Assembly: GCA_937923325.1 (NCBI GenBank)
Contig: CAKZUQ010000019.1
Location: 1-26,837 of the forward strand
Direction of reading: 5' to 3'
DNA length: 26,837 nucleotides
Origin: an uncultured Bacteriovoracaceae bacterium
GTDB lineage: Bacteria > Bdellovibrionota > Bacteriovoracia > Bacteriovoracales > Bacteriovoracaceae
Position numbers and translations under genes: made by a program. The notes under the pieces were generated by a model that did not search any database, was not told the origin of the DNA, and saw only the letters and a program-made list of their open reading frames with translations. Each line of letters begins with the position of its first letter. The stretch's first letter is position 1. Positions 17,561-26,414 of this stretch are shown in pieces.

Positions 17561-18307
17561 ATGAAAGAAGTAGTTAAAGGATCAAACACGAAAATTCGTA
17601 GTTCTCACAATGTAAATGAAATAAAACGATACTCAAACATTATGACATCCAAAAAACTTAATCTTTTTGGAAAGCTTTCAATTATTGGAATATACACTTT
17701 AGTAGTTGTATTTATAGCAAGCTTTCAGATACGAAAGAATATAGAGTCTGATATCAATAGAACATTATCATCTTTAAAAGAGGATCAGCTTCAAACAAAA
17801 ACACTTATAAAAGGTGAATTAAAAAAAATATCTAAAGATCTTCAATACAGTACAACGAACTTTAATATAGAAGAAAAAATTTTAAATCGTGTTAATACGA
17901 CACTATTTAAAGAAAAACAAAAAGAGTCATTAAATTTAAAGAATCAACAAGAACAAATCGATTTATTGAAAAGAAAAATTCAAGCATTAATAACATTATC
18001 AAAAAATAATACTTTAAAAAACAACAAAGATGAAGAAGATTTAAAAACCTTATCTTACAGCCAAGAAAATTATGATATATTATACTTTAAACATCAACAG
18101 GTTCTCAAAAGAATGAAAGAGAATAACAAAAAGCAAGAAATTGCATTTGTTTCACTCAATGATATGACTCAAAAGGAAAATCAAATAAGACTCCAAGACC
18201 TAAAAGATTCTCTTGCCTTACAACTATACTCGAAGAGAAGAAAATTTACGACAATAAGACAAACTTTTAGAAAGAACAAATTTATTAATATTGCTTCAAA
18301 CTTCTAA
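17561..18307 (+). CDS. Single-TM protein with long coiled coil, unknown
   Basis: This is a 248-residue protein. GGAG lies 7 bp before the ATG; an internal ATG at codon 28 has no ribosome site. A basic, hydrophilic N-terminus of about 36 residues precedes one TM helix (LSIIGIYTLVVVFIASF, about 39-55). The rest is long and charged, with heptad-like helices (about 60-160 and 175-235) rich in Lys, Gln, Asn and Leu. The likely topology is N-in with the coiled coil in the periplasm. A conserved family is not recognised. It is followed 75 bp later by another Lys-rich secreted protein. An envelope-spacing or scaffold role is possible but unsupported by motifs. Confidence 0.7.
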   Translation: MKEVVKGSNTKIRSSHNVNEIKRYSNIMTSKKLNLFGKLSIIGIYTLVVVFIASFQIRKNIESDINRTLSSLKEDQLQTKTLIKGELKKISKDLQYSTTNFNIEEKILNRVNTTLFKEKQKESLNLKNQQEQIDLLKRKIQALITLSKNNTLKNNKDEEDLKTLSYSQENYDILYFKHQQVLKRMKENNKKQEIAFVSLNDMTQKENQIRLQDLKDSLALQLYSKRRKFTTIRQTFRKNKFINIASNF

Positions 18308-18381
18308 AGAATTTGCGAAATTTTATTTAACGTTATAAGCTACTTCTATTAATTTATTTAACTTAATAGAGAGGTTCTTTT

Positions 18382-18747
18382 ATGCTTAAGTTTATACTTA
18401 TTATCTTTTCGATATCCACATCTTTTGCTTCTATAGATTGTTTGACAATTACAGACTCTCTAGATAGAGAATATTGCTTTAAGAAGTCACTTAGATCAGA
18501 AGAGCTTAAACTTAAAAAACAATTGGAAACACTTAAAAAAAGCTTATCTGCAGATCAAAAGAATCAAGTTATTTCTCAACTTGATTTCAAAATACAAAGA
18601 AATAAAGAGGAGGCCAGTTACTTATTGAAAAAGCAGGCTATCTTCACTTCTCACAAAGAAAAAATAAGTAAGCTTTCTATTACAAAAAAGAAAAAGAAAA
18701 AAAACAAACTTAAAGATTCATTAAAGAAATTAGGTATTAAATTATAA
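18382..18747 (+). CDS. Small secreted lysine-rich helical protein, unknown
   Basis: This is a 121-residue protein. A signal peptide (MLKFILIIFSISTSFAS) is followed by two Cys residues about 12 apart (DCLTITDSLDREYC), which could form a disulphide, then helical Lys/Leu/Glu-rich sequence and a run of six Lys near the C-terminus. AGAGAGG lies 6 bp before the ATG. Its stop overlaps the next start by one base (TAATG), so it is probably co-translated with the DUF1499 gene. I know no named family. The basic tail would suit binding to peptidoglycan or anionic lipid. Confidence 0.7.
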   Translation: MLKFILIIFSISTSFASIDCLTITDSLDREYCFKKSLRSEELKLKKQLETLKKSLSADQKNQVISQLDFKIQRNKEEASYLLKKQAIFTSHKEKISKLSITKKKKKKNKLKDSLKKLGIKL

Positions 18748-19190
18748 TGAAAAAAAAGATTATCTACTTATTAATATTTTTATTAGCACTGTTTTTAGGA
18801 AACTTAGTAAAAAAAGGAATTCAAAGCTCAGATATGAAAAATTCAAAAACATTTACTGGTACAGCACTAGGTTCTTGCCCAAACAAACCAAATTGTGTAT
18901 CAAGTTTCAATGACACTAATAACTCTAATTATATTAAACCTTTAGCGATTACTAAACTTAACTTCTCTCTAAAAGATTTGGATCTTTCTAAGTTTAATAT
19001 AATTGAACGTACTGATAAATACATACACATGACGCATACAAGTATGATTTTTAGATTTATTGATGACATAGAATTATATTTCGACGAAGATGCAAAGTTA
19101 TTACATTTTCGATCAGCATCAAGAGTTGGCTACTCTGATTTAGGAGCGAATAGAAAAAGAATTGAATCAATTAAAGCTCAATTAAGGTAA
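18747..19190 (+). CDS. DUF1499 family protein, membrane anchored
   Basis: This is a 147-residue protein. An N-terminal hydrophobic helix (IIYLLIFLLALFLGNLV) acts as signal or anchor. The DUF1499 signature is clear: LGSCPNKPNCVSS early in the domain, ERTDKYIHMTH, FRFIDDIELYF, and near the end SASRVGYSDLGANRKRIE. The length fits the single-domain form of the family. The biochemical function of DUF1499 is not established. The start overlaps the upstream stop (TAATG). The 3' end overlaps the convergent epimerase-like gene by 9 bp. The domain call is secure. Confidence 0.9.
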   Translation: MKKKIIYLLIFLLALFLGNLVKKGIQSSDMKNSKTFTGTALGSCPNKPNCVSSFNDTNNSNYIKPLAITKLNFSLKDLDLSKFNIIERTDKYIHMTHTSMIFRFIDDIELYFDEDAKLLHFRSASRVGYSDLGANRKRIESIKAQLR

Positions 19191-19913
19191 TTTAGAATTT
19201 ATCTTAAATTGATCATATTTAGTTTCGATGACCTTGCTGCTTACATTAAGGTCATCATTAAAACTTATTTTTTTTAATTGAAAACGTTTACAAAAATTAT
19301 TATAGTATTCTTTTTTTATTGGATGGTTAGAGTTAACTAAGTTTAGTAATTTAACTTCACTCTTATCTAAAACATTCTCCATAATTTTCAAAATATCGTT
19401 GATACCTATTAGATTAATCTTTAAGTATTGACCTGATACATTCTCTTTTCCAGATAAAAAGTATCCAGGATGTCTATCTTCCCCATAGAGACCAGCACAT
19501 CTTAAAATCAAATAATCATCGTGAATACTTTTTAATGCATTCTCTATATCAATTTGCTTCTTAGCTCTATCAGAAATTGGATTTAACTGCGAACCTTCAT
19601 CAAAAGTACCACTCCCCTCATAAACAGAGGTCGAACTAACAAGAATAACTCTTTTTCCTAAAAGTTTCTCAAAGAGATTGTTTAAAGACTTTAGATCTAT
19701 AACTCTACTTGGAGGAATATTAAAAAAGACTATATCTGCCAATTTTAGAGACTCTGGGAGTTTATCAAAGTTATTAATATCAAAGAAAAATTCATCAATA
19801 ACTCCCTTGCTTTTAGAGTTAAAAGAGCCAGAGCAAATGTACATATTTTCAAAGTGACTATAAACCTTTGTTCCCATCCACCCTAATGATATAATTGAAA
19901 GCTTTCGCTTCAC
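19182..19913 (-). CDS. NAD(P)-binding epimerase/dehydratase-like (extended SDR) protein
   Basis: This is about 243 residues from the GTG at 19913. A GTG at 19928 would add five residues (VWGVK, read with Met first); I prefer 19913 because it puts the first Rossmann strand close to the N-terminus. LSIISLGWMGTKVYSHF carries a GxxG nucleotide-binding loop. DIVFFNIPPSR, RVILVSSTSVYEGSG and LILRCAGLYGEDRHP follow the order seen in YeeZ-like SDR proteins. The canonical SDR YxxxK is not clear; AKKQIDIENAL occupies the equivalent helix. The protein lacks a transmembrane segment. The substrate is unknown. It converges with and overlaps the DUF1499 gene, and is divergent from the small gene at 20010. 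Confidence 0.75.
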   Translation of the reverse strand: MKRKLSIISLGWMGTKVYSHFENMYICSGSFNSKSKGVIDEFFFDINNFDKLPESLKLADIVFFNIPPSRVIDLKSLNNLFEKLLGKRVILVSSTSVYEGSGTFDEGSQLNPISDRAKKQIDIENALKSIHDDYLILRCAGLYGEDRHPGYFLSGKENVSGQYLKINLIGINDILKIMENVLDKSEVKLLNLVNSNHPIKKEYYNNFCKRFQLKKISFNDDLNVSSKVIETKYDQFKINSKLP

Positions 19914-20009
19914 TTTAACCCCCCACACAATACATACTTATATTTTAAATAAGACAACTTAAGTATTTCATAGTAATAAATCAATATTAATAAATAAGGT
20001 AAAGAGATT

Positions 20010-20234
20010 ATGGCCAAAATAAACAAGAAAAACATCAAAGATCTAGACGCATGGGATCAAAAAGAATTGCGAAAACTTAAAATTATGGCCAAAAATAGAC
20101 TTAGCTCACTTACTTCTCATAGGTCATCTACAGAAGTAAGTGAAAAGCACCTACTAAGTGGTTACGATATTCAACTTTTAAATGAATTGATTATCAACAT
20201 TCAAAGAGCAGAGAAAAAACTTAAAGCTGAATAG
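20010..20234 (+). CDS. Small basic helical protein, unknown
   Basis: This is a 74-residue, highly charged, all-helical-looking protein (WDQKELRKLKIMAKNRL ... LLNELIINIQRAEKKLKA) with no signal peptide or TM helix. An AAGAG lies close before the ATG. The stop is 2 bp from the stop of the convergent anti-sigma gene. The composition suggests a nucleic-acid-associated or small adaptor protein, but no known motif supports either. It is a single gene, probably with its own promoter in the 96-bp divergent gap. Confidence 0.65.
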   Translation: MAKINKKNIKDLDAWDQKELRKLKIMAKNRLSSLTSHRSSTEVSEKHLLSGYDIQLLNELIINIQRAEKKLKAE

Positions 20235-20236
20235 AC

Positions 20237-20863
20237 TTATCTTTTTTTTGCATAATAACTAAACAGAAATCCACCGAAACTAGAGATAAGAAGAACTGGG
20301 AGTATATGAGATCCTAAGTTATGCCAAGGATCTCTAGATGGACAACTCATCTGTAAAAAGATTCCAGAGCTCATTGCCGATAGCAAAAAAGTACTTAAAC
20401 CAAGCCATTTTGGATAAAGAATTTTTTTCTTAGTATAGTAGGTAACAACAATTAAAGCTGGAATAAAGCTGATTATAAACGCTTTTAAAAAGCATTTATT
20501 TAATATTTGTTTTATAGAGAGTGTATAAAAAGAAGAATTTACAAAAAATAGAGCGACATTTAAACCAATCCAACTTATTGCTAACAGCTGAATAGTCTTA
20601 ACCTTTATCTCTTTTTCTTTTCCATACATCGACAATTTGGTACTTAAAATAACTGCATTTAAAGTTAAAGTTAAAATAATTCCAAACTCAAGCCAAAAAC
20701 TAAAATCTTTTTGAATTTCTGCAAAATCATCTCTAAGTCCAGTAACATTAATACAAATCGTAGAATACAGAACAACAAGTAAAATTCTCTTTAGATAACG
20801 AGAAATTAAGCTTGTTGCCTTTTGAGTTTTCTGATTAGATAGATCTCTTAAGAAATCACTCAT
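20237..20863 (-). CDS. NrsF/DUF1109-type membrane anti-sigma factor
   Basis: This is a 208-residue protein with about six TM helices after a short cytoplasmic N-terminus (MSDFLRDLSNQ). NrsF-type proteins hold an ECF sigma factor at the inner membrane and release it on metal or redox stress through two conserved cysteines. Here Cys124 (LNKCFLKAF) and Cys174 (MSCPSRDPWHNLGSH) are candidates; the second sits in the family's C-x(n)-H motif ahead of LPV in the last helix. The start overlaps the sigma-factor gene upstream by 8 bp, the usual pairing. It ends the operon. The assignment rests on topology, the C/H motif and the neighbour. Confidence 0.82.
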   Translation of the reverse strand: MSDFLRDLSNQKTQKATSLISRYLKRILLVVLYSTICINVTGLRDDFAEIQKDFSFWLEFGIILTLTLNAVILSTKLSMYGKEKEIKVKTIQLLAISWIGLNVALFFVNSSFYTLSIKQILNKCFLKAFIISFIPALIVVTYYTKKKILYPKWLGLSTFLLSAMSSGIFLQMSCPSRDPWHNLGSHILPVLLISSFGGFLFSYYAKKR

Positions 20864-21383
20864 TGAAACTCCTTTTTATTTTTTTAGTTAACCTATGAAT
20901 TAATACTTTCGTATTAGACTTAGTTAAACCCAACTCATGTGAAATATCATCAATGCTTACTCCCATTAATTTTTGCTGTAAGTACTCTCGTCCAAAAACT
21001 TCATTAGATAAATTTTTAATTATTTCTTTAAGAGCTAGTTTGTCTTCCATAATTATTTCAATAGACTCAATTTCATGATTTTCAATTTGATCAAAACTAG
21101 AATTTCGTTTTTGCTTTCTATAAAAATCAATTGTCTTATGAAAGATTATTGAGTTTATCCAAGGTAAAATTGCACGTTTTTTATCAAAAGTATCGAGAGA
21201 TTTGTGAATCCCTAATAGAATTTCTTGAGAAGTATCTTCAATTAGTTCACGATTTGAAATTTTTTTCATTAAAACTTTTCGAATATAAACATCAACTTCT
21301 TTTAAAAAAAGATAATAGCTATCCTTATCACTATGTGAAAAATAGTTATGTAAATATTTTTTTAAAGTTGCATCGTCTAACAT
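20856..21383 (-). CDS. ECF-family RNA polymerase sigma factor
   Basis: This is a 175-residue protein, normal for ECF sigma factors. Region 2 spans about 30-92 (ISNRELIEDTSQEILLGIH, then RAILPWINSIIFHKTIDFYRKQKR), with the typical core-binding and -10-recognition helices. Region 4 spans about 113-172 (REYLQQKLMGVSIDDISHELGLTKSNTKVLIHRL), a helix-turn-helix for the -35 element. There is no region 1.1 or 3. With the NrsF-type anti-sigma factor next to it, it is probably an envelope or redox-stress regulator of the Caulobacter SigF-NrsF kind. It starts 1 bp after the aminotransferase stop with only a weak ribosome site, so it seems to depend on upstream transcription and translation. Confidence 0.9.
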   Translation of the reverse strand: MLDDATLKKYLHNYFSHSDKDSYYLFLKEVDVYIRKVLMKKISNRELIEDTSQEILLGIHKSLDTFDKKRAILPWINSIIFHKTIDFYRKQKRNSSFDQIENHEIESIEIIMEDKLALKEIIKNLSNEVFGREYLQQKLMGVSIDDISHELGLTKSNTKVLIHRLTKKIKRSFNE

Positions 21384-21384
21384 T

Positions 21385-22575
21385 TTACTTTATTTGATCA
21401 CAAATCGACTTGATTCGTCTAGCGGCCTCAACAAGTAAATCATCAGAAGTAGCATAAGACAGTCTTATAGTTTCAGGAGTTCCAAAAGCAACGCCTGGAG
21501 TTGTTGCAACAAGCGCGTATTCAAGTAAAATTTCACAGAAATCCTTAGAATCTTGAATCAACTGTCCTTTAAAGGATTTATTAAAGAAATAAGAGATATC
21601 AGGCAATAAATAAAATGCTCCATTTGGAACATTAATACTAAATCCATTAATTTTTGATAATTCTTCTACAAATAAATCTCTTCTGATTTTAAAAGTCTTT
21701 TTCATATATTCTATTTTTTGAGGACCTTGATTTAAAGCAACGATTGCTGCTTTTTGAGTCACAGCATTGGCACCAGAAGTAAACTGACCTTGAATTTTTG
21801 AACAGGCCTTAGCAACATCTAACGGAGCCCCCATGTAACCAAGTCTATAACCGGTCATAGCAAATCCTTTAGAAAGGCCATTAACAGTAACAACTCGATC
21901 CTTAATTGAGTCAAATGTGGCCAAAGAAATATTTTGACCATCAAAGTTTATATACTCATAGATTTCATCAGAAACAATTAAGATATCTTTATACTTTTCT
22001 AAGACAGATACGATTTCTTTTAATTCATCCATAGAATAAGATGCCCCAGATGGGTTACATGGATTACTAAATAAAAACATTTTTGACTTAGCAGTAATAG
22101 ATGCCTCTAATTTAGCACCTGTTACCTTATAGTCCTCACTAAGATTTGTTGATATTTCTACAGGTATACCTTCTGCAAAATTTACCATATCAAAATAACT
22201 TACCCAATATGGAGCTGGTAGTATGACTTCATCTCCTGGGTTAATAGTTGCCAAGATCACATTCATGATCGATTGCTTAGCTCCAGTAGAAACAACAATT
22301 TGCTCAGGAGAATAAGATATTTGGTTATCTCTCATAAATTTTTCAGAAATTGCCGCTCTTAACTCTTTAGTTCCAGGAACTGGAGTATAAAAAGAGTTAT
22401 TATCGTCTACAGCATCTTTTACAGCTTGCTTAATATAATCTGGAGTAAAAAAATCTGGTTCACCTAAGCTTAAACTAATAACATCTTTTCCACTCTCTTT
22501 GAGCTCAGCTGCAAGTCTTGCCATTTTAAGCGTCGCCGACTCACCTAATTTCTTTGCTCTATCAGATATGTTCAT
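21385..22575 (-). CDS. Pyridoxal-phosphate aspartate-type aminotransferase (class I)
   Basis: This is a 396-residue protein, full length for type Ib aspartate aminotransferases. It shows SLGEPDFFTP (substrate-binding loop), STGAKQSI (phosphate contact), NPCNPSGASYS, SDEIYEYINF (Asp and Tyr that hold the cofactor), Lys236 in NGLSKGFAMTGYRLGY as the Schiff-base lysine, and Arg371 in ETIRLSY, which binds the substrate carboxylate. It would interconvert aspartate or a related amino acid with its 2-oxo acid; related enzymes also use prephenate. AGGAG lies 7 bp before the ATG. It is sandwiched in an operon between a methyltransferase and a sigma factor, an unusual setting for a housekeeping enzyme. 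Confidence 0.92.
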   Translation of the reverse strand: MNISDRAKKLGESATLKMARLAAELKESGKDVISLSLGEPDFFTPDYIKQAVKDAVDDNNSFYTPVPGTKELRAAISEKFMRDNQISYSPEQIVVSTGAKQSIMNVILATINPGDEVILPAPYWVSYFDMVNFAEGIPVEISTNLSEDYKVTGAKLEASITAKSKMFLFSNPCNPSGASYSMDELKEIVSVLEKYKDILIVSDEIYEYINFDGQNISLATFDSIKDRVVTVNGLSKGFAMTGYRLGYMGAPLDVAKACSKIQGQFTSGANAVTQKAAIVALNQGPQKIEYMKKTFKIRRDLFVEELSKINGFSINVPNGAFYLLPDISYFFNKSFKGQLIQDSKDFCEILLEYALVATTPGVAFGTPETIRLSYATSDDLLVEAARRIKSICDQIK

Positions 22576-22578
22576 CTA

Positions 22579-23226
22579 TTAACTCCTATATAATAAATCT
22601 GTAAATTGAGTACTTTCTTCATTAAAAAACTTTTTACTTTCCCATAGTTTACTTGAAATATTAGTAAAATGCTTCGATAAAATATTACGGTAAAACTCTC
22701 GACTTCTCTTAATTGCATACTCATCATCAAAGTCTAATTCCTCAACTTGTCTCTTAAGTTCTACATCAGTAGGAACTGTTAGGTATAGGAATTTTACTCT
22801 TAAAGAAATTTTTTCAATTATTGGTTCTAGATTATCTGTTTTCACATACTGCAACACAGAAGTACAAAGACCTAAATCAAAGTTAAGTCTTTTAGAGTCT
22901 TTTCTTTGACACCATGCTAACAAATCTTCTTGAGCTAAGTCTAACTTAGTAGAATCTACAGGTTTTAACTTTCTTTTAAGTGCTTTTTTATATGCATACT
23001 CAGATGGCTCAATCCCCATTGCTCTATATGGAAGAAACTCCTTCATTACTCTTTGAAACAAATACCCATAGCCAAAGCCAAGATCCACAACAGAGCTAAC
23101 ATCGACCATTTCAAGTTCAAAAAGAGCCTTTAAATACCTTGCATGTTCTTTTGCATTGCCAATACAGTCCATAGAGCTAGGCTCTGAGTAATTCTCATCC
23201 CAATATTTTTTAGTAAAATTTGTCAT
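22579..23226 (-). CDS. SAM-dependent class I methyltransferase
   Basis: This is a 215-residue protein. VVDLGFGYGYLFQRV (about 46-60) is motif I, the glycine-rich SAM-binding loop; AMGIEPSEYA follows as motif II with the acidic ribose contact; LDLGLCTSVLQYV fits motif IV. The N-terminus (KYWDENYSEPSS) resembles many small-molecule and lipid methyltransferases. The substrate is not deducible. The stop is 3 bp before the aminotransferase start and the start is 33 bp after the MATE gene, so it is operonic. Confidence 0.8.
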   Translation of the reverse strand: MTNFTKKYWDENYSEPSSMDCIGNAKEHARYLKALFELEMVDVSSVVDLGFGYGYLFQRVMKEFLPYRAMGIEPSEYAYKKALKRKLKPVDSTKLDLAQEDLLAWCQRKDSKRLNFDLGLCTSVLQYVKTDNLEPIIEKISLRVKFLYLTVPTDVELKRQVEELDFDDEYAIKRSREFYRNILSKHFTNISSKLWESKKFFNEESTQFTDLLYRS

Positions 23227-23259
23227 AATAACCTTTTAGATTCAGATATTTTTAATATA

Positions 23260-24570
23260 TTAAAGACTTGAAAAAGATTTAATTTTTTTTAATTCTTTTA
23301 TAGTTAATATACTTAAAATAATACTTACAATAGTCAAAGCAATTGCCAAGCCACTCCACAAACCAACTAAATTCATAGATAATGAGAATCCTAAATAAAT
23401 TCCAAGAGGTATACCGATAAACCAAAAGCCGGTAATAATTCCAAAAAAAGGCTCTCTTGTTTTATTTAATCCTCTAAGAATTCCACCTAAAGTTACCTGT
23501 AGTCCATCTACTAATTGAAAGATTGCCACCACAAGTAAAATTTTAACACCTAAGTTAATTATATCAATATCACTTGATACTAATGTCATAATCTCTCTTG
23601 GTAAAAAGAAGTACCCAAAGGCCGTAAAACACATGAAACTCATACTCAAAATAATTGCAACAAAAGAGTAGCTGCTTATATCTAAGTATGATTTATTACC
23701 AAATGCATTACCGACCTTTACACCTACAGCGCTACTAATTGAAAGAGGAACCATAAATGTTAAAGATGCAAGGTTTAATACCAAACTATTTGTTGCAGCT
23801 TCTATTACACCAAACTTTCCGGCCAAAATACCAAAAAGACAAAAACCTAGGACTTCAAAGAAGATCATAAATCCAATAGGATAACTAAATAAGAATAAGT
23901 CTTTTATAAATGTGGTATCTACTTTTGATTCTTTTAACTTTGACACTAAAGGTAAAATCATCACAAAGGCCATGAGGATTCTAATTATTAAACTAGCATA
24001 GGCCATTCCTTCAAAGCCTAATTGCGCAAAACCAAACTTTCCAAAGACTAGACAATAATTTAAAGGGATATTTACAATTGCTCCAGCAATGGCCACAGAG
24101 TTTGCAAGCTTAACCTTTTCATGTCCTTGTAAATATTCTTTAACTAATTGATAAATAAGAGCAAAAGGAAATGAAAATAAAACTATTTTCATATACTGTT
24201 TGATATATGGAATCATCTCTTGAGTAATACCTATATTATCAACAAAGAATATAAGAAAATATGTTAATAACATTAAGAAAGCACTAATAATCAAACAAAA
24301 TACAAGAGCTGATTTAAATGAATTCTTAAGATCTTTCTTTTTACCAATTTCAATAGAAATAAATGATGAAACTCCCATCATAAAACCTATGCCTAAAAGA
24401 AAAATAGGATTTAAAGCGTTAACAGCTATTCCTATAGATGCGACAGATAGAGCTGAATGCCACGAAGCAACTAGAATATCTCCAAATCCAATTAACATAA
24501 TTCCAACCTGTCCAACCATTATTGGCCAGGCAAGCTTTAATAAGTCCTTAAAAAAGAACTTTTTATTCAT
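23260..24570 (-). CDS. MATE family multidrug/cation antiporter
   Basis: This is a 436-residue, strongly hydrophobic protein with about 12 TM helices in two repeats, the normal MATE size. The first repeat begins LAWPIMVGQVGIMLIGFGD, matching the family's N-terminal helix and its D/S turn; the second has FSYPIGFMIFFEVLGF at its start. Polar residues in FMMGVSSFISIEIGKKK and GGILRGLNKTREP are typical. It would export drugs or metabolites using a Na+ or H+ gradient. It overlaps the upstream small gene by 8 bp. The substrate cannot be predicted. Confidence 0.9.
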   Translation of the reverse strand: MNKKFFFKDLLKLAWPIMVGQVGIMLIGFGDILVASWHSALSVASIGIAVNALNPIFLLGIGFMMGVSSFISIEIGKKKDLKNSFKSALVFCLIISAFLMLLTYFLIFFVDNIGITQEMIPYIKQYMKIVLFSFPFALIYQLVKEYLQGHEKVKLANSVAIAGAIVNIPLNYCLVFGKFGFAQLGFEGMAYASLIIRILMAFVMILPLVSKLKESKVDTTFIKDLFLFSYPIGFMIFFEVLGFCLFGILAGKFGVIEAATNSLVLNLASLTFMVPLSISSAVGVKVGNAFGNKSYLDISSYSFVAIILSMSFMCFTAFGYFFLPREIMTLVSSDIDIINLGVKILLVVAIFQLVDGLQVTLGGILRGLNKTREPFFGIITGFWFIGIPLGIYLGFSLSMNLVGLWSGLAIALTIVSIILSILTIKELKKIKSFSSL

Positions 24571-25096
24571 TGCATTTGTCGTACTGATTATATAGAAATA
24601 AGTTATCTTTTTTTATGTACTCTTTTATTTGTGTATATAGTTCTTTATTTTTATAAAGACTTCCAAGCATAGTACAGAATAATACTTTAGATATTTCTTT
24701 CGAATTATTATCAAACTCAGTATCAGAATTATTAACAGCAGTTTCAACTTCTTTTGGAGCTTCAACTTCTCTAGGTTTCCATGAAATTACGTCATACTTT
24801 GTATCTCTAGGCCATCCAAGAATATGCTCACTATAGTAAATCAAAACTTGTCTTCCTTCATAGTTATATAACTCATTACCAATTTCATCTGAAGAGACAC
24901 TAAAAAAAGAAGTTAGCTTATCTCCACTACCTTCATCAATTGTACCTTCCCAAGTTTTAAAGATTTTTCCTTTTTTAGAAATTTTAGTAAGATTACCCAC
25001 TCTTTTACCGCTAGAAACTTTAAAGTCCCAAAGTATAAACTTGGCAAAAAATAATATTCCTACAAAAACTAATGCTGCTATAATTTTCTTTTTCAT
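24563..25096 (-). CDS. Small membrane-anchored protein, family often mislabelled 6-phosphogluconate dehydrogenase
   Basis: This is a 177-residue protein. An N-terminal hydrophobic helix (IIAALVFVGILFFAKFIL) is followed by a compact beta-rich domain: SGKRVGNLTKISKKGKIF, KTWEGTIDEG, SFFSVSSDE and VLIYYSEHI with a final TKYDVISW. From memory this resembles small proteins in Bacteroidetes and others that databases sometimes call 6-phosphogluconate dehydrogenase; it has neither the size nor a Rossmann motif for that enzyme. After an acidic linker (about 112-132), a C-terminal helix carries two Cys. Its start is 1 bp after the tldE stop. The function is unknown, probably periplasmic. Confidence 0.65.
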   Translation of the reverse strand: MKKKIIAALVFVGILFFAKFILWDFKVSSGKRVGNLTKISKKGKIFKTWEGTIDEGSGDKLTSFFSVSSDEIGNELYNYEGRQVLIYYSEHILGWPRDTKYDVISWKPREVEAPKEVETAVNNSDTEFDNNSKEISKVLFCTMLGSLYKNKELYTQIKEYIKKDNLFLYNQYDKCNE

Positions 25097-25097
25097 C

Positions 25098-26414
25098 CTA
25101 ACTCCCCGCTACTTTCATATTTGAAAACCTAATTATTGGTGCAAAAAAAGTTTCACTACTATTTGCAAATACTCTATCACCAACGCATTCTATTTCTTTT
25201 AACATCTTATAAAAATTTCCAGCAACAGTAATCCCTTTTATTGGTTTCTCTCTTTTACCATCTCTACATAAATATCCACTTGCTCCAAATGAAAACTCTC
25301 CACTGATAGCACTTGCTCCAGAGTGAAGACCTTGTAATGAGCAAAGCTCTATATATGTTCCACTTGTTGGTGATTTTTCAGACCCTTTTTTAAATATGAT
25401 ATTAGTACCACTTACACCAAGACCACCCTTTGAAGATCTACTCGCATGTCCAGTAGTTTGAGTTTTAAAATAATTTGCTGTAGATGAATTATGATAAAAG
25501 TTCTTAAGTTCTCCATTTTCTAAAAGACAAAGATCTTTTCTATCAACACCCTCGCTATCAAAATGATAATTATAAAAAGCATCCTTAAATCTTGGCATAT
25601 CAACAACTGAAATTTCTTTATGAGCGACTATATTATTTAGTTTATCCGCAAAAGGATTTACTTTATCCCAAGCTCCTTTTGCACTAAAAATCCCACTAAA
25701 ACAATTAAATATCGATTCTAATTCATCTGTATGAAAAATAATATCATAACTTCCTGTTGCAACTGGCTTTGCACCAAGCCAGTTTGAAGCATGTTCAAGA
25801 CTCTCACTAATACATTTCTCAAAATCTAAATCTGAAAATTTTCTTGCTTGTGTTCCATAATAATTCATCGAGTTTTCAACACCATCAGTTATTAGTGCCG
25901 ATGTATAACAACTCATAGATTTTTCAGAGTCAAAACAAAATTTATTATTAGAGTTTAAGTAATAAGACTCGCTCTTTCCTTCACTAAATCCATTATATGG
26001 AACAGCTTGAACTCTTTTGTCTTTAGCATAGACTTCACTTTCCAGTTTTAATCCAAAATCAATTTTCTCTTGTAAAGAAGTTGTGTCCTCTTCAAGAATA
26101 CTTTCAACTATATGATTTCCTTCTTTAGAGAATATTGTCTCGAATTCATTTTCATCTGTGAAAGAACTATTATCGATTGCATTTTTCACCATTATCTCTA
26201 GAGCATGGTCTTCAATACTTTCTGAATATGAAATTCCGACTCTTCCATTCTTTATTGCTCTAATACCAATTATTTGGGAACCAGTAACAGAGTACTTATC
26301 GATATCTCCTTTTTGAGCAGAGATAGAGAATGAATTACCTTTAGAATAAAGAACGTCACACTCAGCACCTAAGTCTTTGGCCATTGATACTGTTTTTTCT
26401 AATATTTCTTTCAT
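25098..26414 (-). CDS. pmbA: TldE/PmbA-type subunit of the TldD/TldE protease
   Basis: This is a 438-residue protein, normal for PmbA. The N-terminal half has the family pattern with [19 protein letters not shown]. The C-terminal half has [46 protein letters not shown] and [15 protein letters not shown], all typical of the TldD/PmbA fold. In E. coli TldE pairs with the metalloprotease TldD and itself lacks the zinc site; the pair degrades unfolded peptides and matures some peptide products such as microcin B17. The ATG overlaps the tldD stop (ATGA), the usual obligate pairing. Confidence 0.9.
   Translation of the reverse strand: MKEILEKTVSMAKDLGAECDVLYSKGNSFSISAQKGDIDKYSVTGSQIIGIRAIKNGRVGISYSESIEDHALEIMVKNAIDNSSFTDENEFETIFSKEGNHIVESILEEDTTSLQEKIDFGLKLESEVYAKDKRVQAVPYNGFSEGKSESYYLNSNNKFCFDSEKSMSCYTSALITDGVENSMNYYGTQARKFSDLDFEKCISESLEHASNWLGAKPVATGSYDIIFHTDELESIFNCFSGIFSAKGAWDKVNPFADKLNNIVAHKEISVVDMPRFKDAFYNYHFDSEGVDRKDLCLLENGELKNFYHNSSTANYFKTQTTGHASRSSKGGLGVSGTNIIFKKGSEKSPTSGTYIELCSLQGLHSGASAISGEFSFGASGYLCRDGKREKPIKGITVAGNFYKMLKEIECVGDRVFANSSETFFAPIIRFSNMKVAGS

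Noticed and set aside
24563..25096. 6-phosphogluconate dehydrogenase.
   Set aside because: The protein is 177 residues with a membrane anchor and no Rossmann fold; that label is a likely propagated misannotation of a small envelope family.
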